Program-made: the position numbers and the translations under genes
Part shown: positions 1 to 6,259 of the stretch, piece after piece
Numbering within the stretch: the first letter of the stretch is position 1
Layout of the letters: each line of letters begins with the position of its first letter
Assembly (NCBI GenBank): GCA_038239195.1
Contig: JBBSEZ010000365.1
Span: 1 to 10,309, forward strand
Direction of reading: 5' to 3'
Source of the DNA: JBBSEZ01 sp038239195
GTDB lineage: Bacteria > Planctomycetota > Planctomycetia > Gemmatales > Gemmataceae
DNA: 10,309 bases
The notes under the pieces: model-generated
Databases searched by the model: none
Seen by the model: the letters and a program-made list of their open reading frames with translations, nothing else
What the model was told of the DNA's origin: nothing

Positions 1-176
1 AGGTCGAGGGTGAGCCGGCGGATGAGGGTGGCGTCGTCCGCCTGCGGGGCGGGCTTGACGTTCTCGTCCTTGAGCCGGGCGTCGAGGTAGTGGTCGATGG
101 CTTCGTGGCAAGGCCGGGCGGGCGGGAGCAGGTCCGCGGCGGGCGACAGGGGCCCGGCTGCCGCGAAGGTGGCCAC
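1..176 (-). CDS. DUF1549 (PSCyt2) domain protein, N-terminal part only
   Basis: The gene runs off the left edge of the window, so only about 58 N-terminal residues are visible. After a short Ala/Pro-rich leader it reads HEAIDHYLDARLKDEN, then KPAPQADDATLIRRLTLDL. This matches the opening of the DUF1549 domain found in the large planctomycete cytochrome-type DUF1549/DUF1553 proteins, which are exported and of unknown biochemical role. The start is uncertain. GTG at 174-176 is in frame. The nearby ATG at 192-194 (minus strand) is in a different frame, and no strong Shine-Dalgarno is visible. The leader FAAAGPLSPAAD looks like the end of a signal peptide, so the true start may lie upstream, for example at in-frame TTG codons. 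Alternatively the N-terminus has been lost. The family call is fairly firm; the start and intactness are not. Confidence 0.6.
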   Translation of the reverse strand, partial: MATFAAAGPLSPAADLLPPARPCHEAIDHYLDARLKDENVKPAPQADDATLIRRLTLD

Positions 177-330
177 GACTGCATGGTAGCACGGTGCGGG
201 TAAAGTGGACAACAAGATTTTTCCGCTGAGCGGGGGGCGGGCCGGGGGCAGGCGCCGATGGCCTTCTCTGCGGAGGCGCTCGGGGGTAGACTGAGCGCGA
301 GTACGAGGCCAGCCCGGAAGGAGGAGACGC

Positions 331-1083
331 ATGGGCAGGACACGATCGCAGGAAGCTCTGCGGCGCGAGTACGAGCAGGCCGCCCGGGACTATCTGGCAA
401 GCCTGCCGTTGGAGCACTTCATGGAGTCGACCAGCCAGGCGACACAGCGGAAGATTAGCTGGGACAGCCTGGACCTCGTTCACGCACAGCGCCCCGAGGT
501 GCAGGTCTTCAACGAGTTGCTCGTGCAGTACCCTCTGGGCGAGGACACAGCCCGGGTGGTGCCCGACAACATGGTGGTGATCCACACGGAGGCGATCGAC
601 GCGGAGGGCAGTTTCGACGCGCCGTTCCAGCCGGTCGGCCCTTTTTGGGTGCTGGAGTACGTCTCGCAGGGCAACAAACGCAAGGACTACGATGAGAACT
701 TCCGCAAGTACGAGAGCGAACTCAAGGTCCCCTATTACTTGATCTTCTACCCCGATGGCCAGGAACTCACCCTCTACCGCCGCGGGCGGACGAGGTACGC
801 CTCGGTCCGTCCCAACGAGCACGGGCGCTACGCGATCCCCGAGTTGGAGGTCGAGGTGGCGCTGCTCGACGGCTGGGTGCGTTTCTGGTTCCGCGGCAAG
901 CTCCTGCCTCTCCCCGCCGACATGCAACGGGAACTGAATCGGTCCCGCGAGGAGAACACCACACTTACTCACGAGCGCGACCAGGCCCGCGAGGAGGCGG
1001 AGGCCGCGCGCCGCCTTGCGGCCGAACTCGGGCAAGAACTGGAGCGACTGAGAGCAAAGGCCAAGCGCAAGAAATCGTCCTGA
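331..1083 (+). CDS. Uma2 family (DUF820) PD-(D/E)XK nuclease-like protein with coiled-coil tail
   Basis: A 250-aa protein. Its ATG follows a strong Shine-Dalgarno (GGAAGGAGGA, then 5 nt). Residues about 40-190 look like the Uma2 fold: VVPDNMVV at 77-83, then PFWVLEYVSQGNKRKDY at 104-120, N-x-x-KY at 123-127, and VPYYLIFYPDGQELTLYR at 133-150. D79 and E109 with a following lysine are the likely PD-(D/E)XK-type acidic/lysine residues. These are inferred by family pattern, since the canonical E-V-x-S-x-x-x is here E-Y-V-S. Residues about 197-246 are rich in E, R, A and K with heptad-like spacing and end in a basic tail, which suggests a coiled coil. The Uma2 family is hugely expanded in Planctomycetes, and its cellular role is unsettled. 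The gene stands alone, converging on the phosphoesterase gene with only 17 bases between the stop codons. Confidence 0.85.
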   Translation: MGRTRSQEALRREYEQAARDYLASLPLEHFMESTSQATQRKISWDSLDLVHAQRPEVQVFNELLVQYPLGEDTARVVPDNMVVIHTEAIDAEGSFDAPFQPVGPFWVLEYVSQGNKRKDYDENFRKYESELKVPYYLIFYPDGQELTLYRRGRTRYASVRPNEHGRYAIPELEVEVALLDGWVRFWFRGKLLPLPADMQRELNRSREENTTLTHERDQAREEAEAARRLAAELGQELERLRAKAKRKKSS

Positions 1084-1100
1084 TCTGGAGGCGCTCGCTC

Positions 1101-1751
1101 TCAGCCCGCGGGCAGGTCATAAGCCCACGGCGAATAGACGGGCTCATAGTGGGCGTCGAGCAGCGTCACGTTGGCCAGCACCGTCGGCCCGACGCGCCAC
1201 TCTCCGCGCCCCTCGTGAATGTGACCGAAGATCGCCAGCTTCGGCCGCACCTCCTCGATGCGCCGCAGCAGCGACGGCGAGCCCGTGCGGCGCACCTCGC
1301 CATTCCTCTCCGGCACCCCGTCGCCGTAGCCGTACGGCGGGCCGTGCAGCACCAGGACGTCCGTGCCTGGCGGAACCATCTGCCACTTCTTTACCAGGTC
1401 GTCTTCGTACAGGTTGAACGCCCAGTCGAAGAACCACGGCTGCCAGGGGGCGCCGTAGATCTTCAGCCCTTCCCACTCCGCGAGCTCGTCTTGCAGGTAG
1501 GTCCACCGCAGGTCGCCCGGCACCGCCTCGGGCAGGCGCTCGAAGACGAAGTCGTGGTTGCCCGCCACGCCGATGATCTTGCGCGCCGGCTGCACCTCCA
1601 ACCAGGCGCGGAAGGCGGTGTCCAGCCACTCCGCCTGAAACGGAACGCTGTGGTCCCCAACGGGGCAGAGGTCCCCGCCGAGGAGCAACAGGTCGCACGC
1701 GGGCACCTCCGGCAAGTGGCCATGCAGGTCGCTGACGGCAATGATCTTCAT
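1101..1751 (-). CDS. Calcineurin-like metallophosphoesterase, MPPED type
   Basis: A 216-aa soluble protein with every metal-binding motif of the calcineurin-like phosphoesterase fold: D8-L-H10, GGD at 25-27, GNHD at 64-67, LHGPP starting at L135 with H136, and GHIH at 176-179. The segment GAPWQPWFFDWAFNL (100-114) is the signature of the MPPED1/MPPED2-like (UPF0046) subgroup, so a cyclic-nucleotide or general phosphodiester hydrolase using two metal ions is the likely activity. The natural substrate cannot be told from sequence. The start ATG at 1749-1751 has GGAG about 12 bases upstream and immediately begins the first beta strand (MKIIAVSDLHGH), as usual in the family. No partner gene is adjacent. 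It is divergent from the ferredoxin gene, with about 200 bases between the two starts. Confidence 0.9.
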   Translation of the reverse strand: MKIIAVSDLHGHLPEVPACDLLLLGGDLCPVGDHSVPFQAEWLDTAFRAWLEVQPARKIIGVAGNHDFVFERLPEAVPGDLRWTYLQDELAEWEGLKIYGAPWQPWFFDWAFNLYEDDLVKKWQMVPPGTDVLVLHGPPYGYGDGVPERNGEVRRTGSPSLLRRIEEVRPKLAIFGHIHEGRGEWRVGPTVLANVTLLDAHYEPVYSPWAYDLPAG

Positions 1752-1858
1752 GGGCGCCAGCGCTCCGTGACCGCGTCGCAGTTGCCCGCCGAGGCCCGCG
1801 CAGCGCGCTGCGCATCACGCCCTTCGAGTGAAACTGCACCATTGGACGCAACCGCCCC

Positions 1859-1887
1859 TTGACCGAGCCGCAAGAGTCGCGTAGGAT
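1859..1887 (+). promoter_or_regulatory. Predicted sigma70-type promoter of the ferredoxin gene
   Basis: TTGACC at 1859-1864 and TAGGAT at 1882-1887 are separated by 17 bases, the ideal spacing for a housekeeping-sigma promoter. The predicted transcription start is near 1894, immediately before the palindromic box at 1896-1910. This gives a leader of about 65 bases. Promoter calls from sequence alone are weak, but the agreement of spacing, position and operator supports this one. Confidence 0.5.
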
Positions 1888-1895
1888 GGAGTTGT

Positions 1896-1910
1896 TGAGA
1901 CTGTGTCTCA
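1896..1910. promoter_or_regulatory. Fur-box-like operator over the ferredoxin start site
   Basis: TGAGACTGTGTCTCA is a 7-1-7 inverted repeat. Its only mismatch is in the pair next to the central base, so TGAGAC and GTCTCA match perfectly around TGT. It keeps the outer TGA-x-A ... T-x-TCA pattern of Fur-family operators. It begins about 9 bases after the predicted -10 box, where a bound repressor would block initiation. Bacterioferritin-associated ferredoxins are commonly iron-repressed through Fur, so this is the expected place for such a site. Which protein binds here is inferred. Confidence 0.5.
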
Positions 1911-1958
1911 GTATCAGCCACCCAGCCGAGGACGGCTGGCCTGCCGGGACGTCCTGCC

Positions 1959-2201
1959 ATGGACCACTGCATCAACCACAACGACTGCTCCACCTGCCCC
2001 GAGCGCCTGGTGTGTCGTTGCTTGCAAATCACCGAGGCGGAGCTGGTGACGGCCGTGACCACCCTGGAGCTGCGGACCGTCACCGAAGTCCGCCAGCACA
2101 CGGGCGCTGGCGATGGCTGCAACGCCTGCCACAAGCTGCTGCGCCGCTACCTCGACGCCATCGCCGCGCCGCACGCGGTCGCCGTCTCGGCTGCGGGCTA
2201 A
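1959..2201 (+). CDS. bfd: Bacterioferritin-associated ferredoxin-like [2Fe-2S] protein
   Basis: An 80-aa protein with the BFD-like [2Fe-2S]-binding fold. C19-x-C21 (VCRCLQITEAEL) and C54-x-x-C57 (GDGCNACHKLL) give the CxC...CxxC ligand set, separated by two helices, and the spacing fits Bfd. Bfd docks on bacterioferritin and passes electrons to stored Fe(III), releasing iron to the cytosol. The neighbouring bacterioferritin gene supports this role. The N-terminus is unusual: residues 1-18 add three more cysteines (C4, C10, C13) in MDHCINHNDCSTCPERL, a stretch ordinary 64-aa Bfd proteins lack. ATG at 1959 is the only sensible start. Its Shine-Dalgarno is poor (GGGA about 9 bases upstream). A sigma70-like promoter and a Fur-like box lie upstream. 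The stop codon overlaps that of the opposing bacterioferritin gene. Confidence 0.85.
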   Translation: MDHCINHNDCSTCPERLVCRCLQITEAELVTAVTTLELRTVTEVRQHTGAGDGCNACHKLLRRYLDAIAAPHAVAVSAAG

Positions 2202-2680
2202 TGTTTCGGCGCTTCGCCAATCTGCTCGGTCAAGTAGTTTTGCAGCCCGACCTCCTTGATGAGGTGGAGTTGCTGCTCCAGCCAATCGACGTGCTCCTCG
2301 GACTCTTCGAGGATCGTGGCGAGGAGCTCGCGCGTGCCGTGGTCCTTGTGCTGGATGCACAACGCGATGCTCGCGTTGTAGTGCTGCACCCCGCTCAGTT
2401 CGAGCTTCAGGTCGTTCTCGAACTGCTCCTGGACGTTGGTGCCGACGCGAATCACGTCGTAGCGGGCGATCTCCGGCACCCCGTCCAGAAAGAGGATGCG
2501 GTCGATCAGCTTCTCGGCATGCTTCATCTCGCCCATCGACTCTTCGTAGTGCTTGCCGCCGAGCTTGTAATAGCCCCAGTTCTGGCACATCTTGGCCTGG
2601 CAAAAATACTGGTTGATGGCCGTCAGCTCGACCGTCAGCGCGCGATTGAGGGCGTCGATCACCTCGGGTATGCCTTGCAT
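2198..2680 (-). CDS. bfr: Bacterioferritin
   Basis: A 160-aa protein that aligns without gaps to the standard bacterioferritin (158 aa in E. coli). Bacterioferritin forms a 24-subunit cage with haem between subunit pairs; it oxidises Fe(II) and stores it as a ferric mineral. Visible residues are E18 (LTVELTAINQYF), Y25, E51, the haem-ligand M52 and H54 (GEMKHAEKLIDRILFLDG), E94 (KLELSGVQHYN) and H130 (EEHVDWLE). The ferroxidase ligand expected at position 127 (E-x-x-H130) is serine here; glutamates sit at 126, 128 and 129 instead. The C-terminus GLQNYL is typical. ATG at 2678-2680 has AAGGAG nine bases upstream. The gene converges on the ferredoxin gene, with the two stop codons overlapping in CTAA (2198-2201). 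No Fur-like box was seen in its short upstream region, and it may be co-transcribed from the oxidoreductase gene behind it. Confidence 0.95.
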   Translation of the reverse strand: MQGIPEVIDALNRALTVELTAINQYFCQAKMCQNWGYYKLGGKHYEESMGEMKHAEKLIDRILFLDGVPEIARYDVIRVGTNVQEQFENDLKLELSGVQHYNASIALCIQHKDHGTRELLATILEESEEHVDWLEQQLHLIKEVGLQNYLTEQIGEAPKH

Positions 2681-2709
2681 CCGTCACGACTCCTTGGTTC
2701 CTGGCACGG

Positions 2710-2728
2710 CGCGGTTCGGCGAACCGCG
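2710..2728 (-). terminator. GC-rich hairpin after the oxidoreductase gene
   Basis: CGCGGTTC-GGC-GAACCGCG forms a perfect 8-bp stem with a 3-base loop, 10 bases beyond the oxidoreductase stop codon and about 30 bases before the bacterioferritin start. There is no T-run on either side, so it is not a classical intrinsic terminator. It could be a Rho-assisted or partial terminator, or an mRNA 3'-end stabiliser. Confidence 0.4.
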
Positions 2729-2738
2729 GCCAAACGAA

Positions 2739-4013
2739 TCACAGTTTCCACGGCGGGCTCAGCGCCCGATCGACCAGCTTGTTCGCGCCTGCGTCGTCGA
2801 TGAACTTCTCCGTGGCCGGGCTCCAGCGCAGCGCCCGGCGCAGCTGATAGCCGATGTTGCCGAGGTGGCAGACCGTCGCCGTGCGATGGCCCACCTCGGG
2901 CGGGCAGATCGGGGCCTTGCGGCTGACGATGCACTCCAGCCAGTTCTTCCGATGGTTCGTGGCCGTCCCAAGTCGGACGTCGCGGGCCCCCAAAGGCGTC
3001 GCCAGGACCGCGACGGGGTCGCTGCGGATCATGCTGCGGCTAACGAAGATGGTCCCGGTGGTCCCCTCGAACACGCAGTCGGTCGGGCCCCCGTGGTACA
3101 TGACCACGCCGCTGGCGTAGGTGTACTTCAGGCCGGTGGTGGCCCGCCCCGCCGGGGGCTCGATCTTGACGGGCCCGCTGTTGTCCATGTTCAGCGCCCA
3201 CTGGGCGATGTCGAAGTGATGCGCGCCCATGTCGGCCAGCAAGCCTCCCGCGTACTCGATGTAATTCCGCCAGGCGGGGAAGTGGCCGTGGATGCCCTTG
3301 GGACAAAGCACGGAGTTGTATTCGCGCTCCGGCGCCGGCCCGAGCCAGCGCTTCCAGTCGGTCCCCTTGGGCACCGGCTCCCCCGGCAGGTTGCACGGCA
3401 CCGCCGGGCCGCCGACGCCGATGCGAATGGTCTTGATCGTGCCAATGCGGCCATTGCGCACGTACTCGGCGGCCCGGCGGAACATCTGCCCAAACTCGCT
3501 GCGCTGCTGGCTGCCCGTCTGGAACACGACCTTGTTGCGGGCGACCTCGCCGACGATCTTGCGACCCTGGGCGATGCACACCGTCAGCGGCTTCTCGCAG
3601 TAGACGTCCTTCCTGGCCCGGGCCGCCTGCACGCACGGGATGGCGTGCCAGTGGTCGGGCGTGGCGATCACGACGGCATCGACGTCCTTGCGATTGATGA
3701 TCTCTTGAAAGTCGTTGTGGGCGCTACAGCCCTTGTAGGAGCCCTTGGCCTTCTTGGCGTAACGAGCCTCGACGATCCGCTTGGCGTCGTCGCGCCGCTC
3801 GGCGACGACGTCGCACACGGCGACCACTTGCACCTCGGGCATGCCGAGGAAGGCGTGCAGGTGGGCTCGGCCCATCGTGCCCACCCCGATGAAGCCGAGC
3901 GCGATGCGCTTCGAGGGGGCCTTGTCGCCGCGCACGGCGGAGGTGAGGACGGTGGGGGCGGCCAGGGCGGCGGCGCCGGCCTGCAAGAAATGACGGCGGG
4001 AGAGCTCGGTCAT
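2739..4013 (-). CDS. Tat-exported Gfo/Idh/MocA family NAD(P)-dependent oxidoreductase
   Basis: A 424-aa protein. It opens with a twin-arginine signal, LSRRHFLQAGAAALAAP (4-20), so export in folded form with cofactor is expected. The Rossmann domain follows: IALGFIGVGTMGRAH (37-51, GxGxxG at 43-48), CDV at 67-69 ending the second strand, and the family's EKP motif at 140-142 (VYCEKPLTV). The C-terminal half includes GAHHFDIAQWAL, carrying the usual catalytic-region His/Asp. These enzymes oxidise or epimerise sugars and related polyols, and exported paralogues are abundant in Planctomycetes. The substrate cannot be predicted here. ATG at 4011-4013 is chosen because it begins the Tat motif and has AAAGGA eight bases upstream. 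An in-frame ATG 37 codons further up would bury the signal. The length is normal. It is separated from the upstream gene by about 450 bases. Confidence 0.92.
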   Translation of the reverse strand: MTELSRRHFLQAGAAALAAPTVLTSAVRGDKAPSKRIALGFIGVGTMGRAHLHAFLGMPEVQVVAVCDVVAERRDDAKRIVEARYAKKAKGSYKGCSAHNDFQEIINRKDVDAVVIATPDHWHAIPCVQAARARKDVYCEKPLTVCIAQGRKIVGEVARNKVVFQTGSQQRSEFGQMFRRAAEYVRNGRIGTIKTIRIGVGGPAVPCNLPGEPVPKGTDWKRWLGPAPEREYNSVLCPKGIHGHFPAWRNYIEYAGGLLADMGAHHFDIAQWALNMDNSGPVKIEPPAGRATTGLKYTYASGVVMYHGGPTDCVFEGTTGTIFVSRSMIRSDPVAVLATPLGARDVRLGTATNHRKNWLECIVSRKAPICPPEVGHRTATVCHLGNIGYQLRRALRWSPATEKFIDDAGANKLVDRALSPPWKL

Positions 4014-4313
4014 CGATTGGTCCTTTCGCGTTCGGCACGTGTCCCCTGGCAAGATACCGGCCGAGGGGCGCAGGGGCAATTCGCGCCGCGCGGATTTGCG
4101 CGGCGGGCCGCGAAAGGCCAGCAAGAAGGGCCACGGGTCACGGTTTCGGCGGCGCCGGCTCGCGCGCCGGAGCAGGCCGGGCCGGCGCCGGCCGGCGGGC
4201 CGGCTCGCGGCGGGCGGGGCGGGGCGCCGGCGGGCGCTCGGGCACGGTCACCGGCTCGCGCCGGGGCACCGTCTCTCGGCGATGGGCTTTGCACCTGATG
4301 GCGCACCTCCTGA
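4014..4313. other. Intergenic region with hairpins and a possible small Pro/Arg-rich ORF
   Basis: No confident gene is present. Three things are visible. First, a perfect 8-bp hairpin (CGCCGCGC / GCGCGGCG, 4084-4091 with 4098-4105, 6-base loop) about 70 bases upstream of the oxidoreductase start. Second, a 14-bp palindrome GGCCGGCGCCGGCC at 4180-4193. Third, an open minus-strand frame ending in TGA at 4138-4140 that encodes a Pro/Arg/Ala-rich peptide (for example ARPAPAREPAPPKP). The last has AGGAGG at 4306-4311 but no ATG, GTG or TTG at the proper distance after it; an ATC codon sits there. It could be a decayed small gene or chance GC-rich sequence. Confidence 0.3.
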
Positions 4314-4458
4314 TTTCCCTCACCCCTCTTGCCCTCTCCCCCTATCCCAACCGAGGGAGAGGGGGAGCCGGAAGGGAAGCGCGACCTTCTCACGGGACCG
4401 TCCACAAACACTCTCCCCCTCTCCCGTTCTGGGAGAGGGGGTTGGGGGGTGAGGGAAA
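4314..4458. repeat. 145-bp inverted-repeat element (MITE/REP-like)
   Basis: The ends are perfect 13-bp inverted repeats, TTTCCCTCACCCC at 4314-4326 and GGGGTGAGGGAAA at 4446-4458. Inside are two further hairpins: CCCTCTCCC / GGGAGAGGG (4332-4340 with 4355-4363, 14-base loop) and CCCCCTCTCCC / GGGAGAGGGGG (4415-4425 with 4431-4441, 5-base loop). Each arm therefore forms its own hairpin, and the whole can fold as one long imperfect cruciform. It encodes no transposase. The left end abuts the small ORF region, and the right end lies 4 bases after the stop codon of the 538-aa gene, where it could also end or stabilise that transcript. No obvious target-site duplication is seen. Confidence 0.7.
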
Positions 4459-4462
4459 CGCT

Positions 4463-6079
4463 TCACACCAGCGCCCCCGCATGCTCGACCCGATAATACA
4501 GCGCCGCCTTGCGGAAGGTGGCGGGCGCCGGCAGGTCTTCCGGCCGCGCCTTGCCCGTCTGGATCGCCCGCCCCACGCGCTTCAGATAGTGGCGCGTGGC
4601 GGCCTCCTCGCCCGGGTCGATGAAGGGGTCGGGCGGCACCTCCAGCGCGTACGGCCGCGGGGCGGCCAGCGCTTCTTCCATCGCCGTGGTTACCTGGTAG
4701 CCGAGCAGGCGCGCCCGATGCACGAAGTGCAACCCGCACGTCACGGACGTGCCCTCCACCTCGCCCTGGTGCAACAGCATGCCCTCGACGGCCCGCAGCG
4801 GCGGCAACAGCCGGTCCCAGTGCGCGTCCTTTCCATAGAGCGGGACCACCCACGGATATTGCGGATAGAGACACTCCTCAAGGCGGTAGGCGCGGAAGGC
4901 CCGCACGCGTTCCGCGTGGTCGGCGGCGACGAGACGGTGAATGCACCGGGGCGCCCGGTGGCGGTCGAACCGTCGGAGCAAGGCGACCAGCCGGCGCTCG
5001 AACTGGCGGTACAGACGAGCGCAGGCGCGGGCGCGGGCGTCGAACCAGGGCGGCGGGTCGCCGGGGAAGAAGGCCCCGCAGACGTCCTCGACGGTCGCCA
5101 GGAGCAGCCCGAGGTTGAGGAGTTGCAGCCCGTGGAGGAAGCCGGCGAGGCTGGGCGTGCTGAGTCGGGCCGGCAGCGGAAAGACGTAATCGAGGCGCCG
5201 GCCGCGCGACTGGCCGGGATAGCGCACCTCGACCACGTCGCCGCGGATGAGCAGCCCGAAGGCGGCGTTGGGGTCGCGGGCGGGCCGCCGCGTCAGCGAC
5301 TGGAAGCGATTCAGGTCGGTGCTGACCAGGAAAAGGTACAGCGCGATGAACTTGCCGCGCTCGGCGAGGTAGGGGAGCACGCTGCTGTCGTAACCGATCG
5401 ACAACTGCAATTCCTGGTGCTTGTCGGGAGAAGAGTGAGCGTGAGCCCACCGTGCCAGCACGAGCGGGTCGCTGGTGACCGGAGCGATGCGCTTCTCGGC
5501 GCTGCCGGCGCCGACCTTGGCGCCGAGGGTGACGAGCTGCGGCAAGGGGAAGCGCCCGTCGGCCTCCTGGAGAGCGATCGCGAAGCCGGGCTCGAGCAGG
5601 AGCGCCTTTTCCAGGGCGGCGCGGTGCGCTCGCGCCAGGTCGGCCAGGTCGGGCGCGGCGCGGAGCAAGCAGAAGGAGGCGGCGAACGCATGCTGGCGGA
5701 CGCCCGGGTCGCGATCGACCAGTAGGGGCACGACACGGCGCAGCCTGTCGGCGGTGGCGAAGTCGGCCGCGCTGTGGAGAATGGGCCGCAGGCGCTCGAG
5801 CTTTTTTTCGGTGCGGTGCTGGCGGTAGCGCGCGGCCGTTTGCTTGGCGAGCTCGAGCGAAGCGACGCCGGCGGTCAGCAGGACGAATAGGCCGAAGCAC
5901 TGCACCAGCCCCAGGGCAGCGGCGACGACGCGGTCGAGAAAGGACCGCGTGTCGGCCGGCTGTTCGGGCGTGAGGAGGCGGACGGCGGCGATGGACGCGA
6001 CGAGGAGGAGAGCGAGCATCATCACGTGCTCGCCGGAACAACGGGCCGGGCGCGACCGAGTGGGCTCGGGAGAGCTCAT
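4463..6079 (-). CDS. Unrecognised two-TM protein with HEAT-like segment
   Basis: A 538-aa protein I cannot place in a family. After a basic N-terminus it has two hydrophobic segments, about residues 20-36 (MMLALLLVASIAAVRLL) and 51-75 (VVAAALGLVQCFGLFVLLTAG), then a long, mostly soluble region predicted to lie on one side of the membrane. Residues about 80-170 are helical, and VVPLLVDRDPGVRQHAFAA resembles a HEAT-type repeat. The C-terminal 200 residues are rich in W, Y and R with no catalytic motif I recognise. The ATG at 6077-6079 has an excellent AGGAGG six bases upstream. The stop is next to the inverted-repeat element. It lies 180 bases downstream of the TIM-barrel gene on the same strand, so co-transcription is possible. 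The reading frame is clean and codon use matches the neighbours. The gene looks real; the function is unknown. Confidence 0.75.
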   Translation of the reverse strand: MSSPEPTRSRPARCSGEHVMMLALLLVASIAAVRLLTPEQPADTRSFLDRVVAAALGLVQCFGLFVLLTAGVASLELAKQTAARYRQHRTEKKLERLRPILHSAADFATADRLRRVVPLLVDRDPGVRQHAFAASFCLLRAAPDLADLARAHRAALEKALLLEPGFAIALQEADGRFPLPQLVTLGAKVGAGSAEKRIAPVTSDPLVLARWAHAHSSPDKHQELQLSIGYDSSVLPYLAERGKFIALYLFLVSTDLNRFQSLTRRPARDPNAAFGLLIRGDVVEVRYPGQSRGRRLDYVFPLPARLSTPSLAGFLHGLQLLNLGLLLATVEDVCGAFFPGDPPPWFDARARACARLYRQFERRLVALLRRFDRHRAPRCIHRLVAADHAERVRAFRAYRLEECLYPQYPWVVPLYGKDAHWDRLLPPLRAVEGMLLHQGEVEGTSVTCGLHFVHRARLLGYQVTTAMEEALAAPRPYALEVPPDPFIDPGEEAATRHYLKRVGRAIQTGKARPEDLPAPATFRKAALYYRVEHAGALV

Positions 6080-6259
6080 GCCTGTCCTCCTGTCCCCGAC
6101 GAGGCGACGAAGGAGGGTGGCCCCCCGCGCCGGCCTCCGGGCGAACGCTCCTCGTCATCCTACGCTCCCCGGCGCGCGAAGGGAAGCGTTTCGCTCCTTG
6201 CCGGGGCGCCTGGCGCCAGCGAATCTTTCGAGGATTGGAAGGCCGTCGCGAGGCCCTCT

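Noticed and set aside
1929..1955. Hairpin AGGACG / CGTCCT before the ferredoxin start as a riboswitch or start-masking structure
   Set aside because: The stem is only 6 bp with a 16-base loop in GC-rich DNA. Nothing else supports a structured regulatory RNA here.
2592..4298. Long plus-strand open frame opposite the oxidoreductase
   Set aside because: It is the antisense shadow of a clear Gfo/Idh/MocA gene in GC-rich DNA. Its translation is low-complexity, rich in R, A, G and H, with no domain.
4320..4874. Minus-strand open frame across the end of the 538-aa gene and the inverted-repeat element
   Set aside because: It is a shifted-frame shadow of the 538-aa gene that reads through a repeat element. 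Its Ala/Gly/Arg-rich translation has no recognisable domain.
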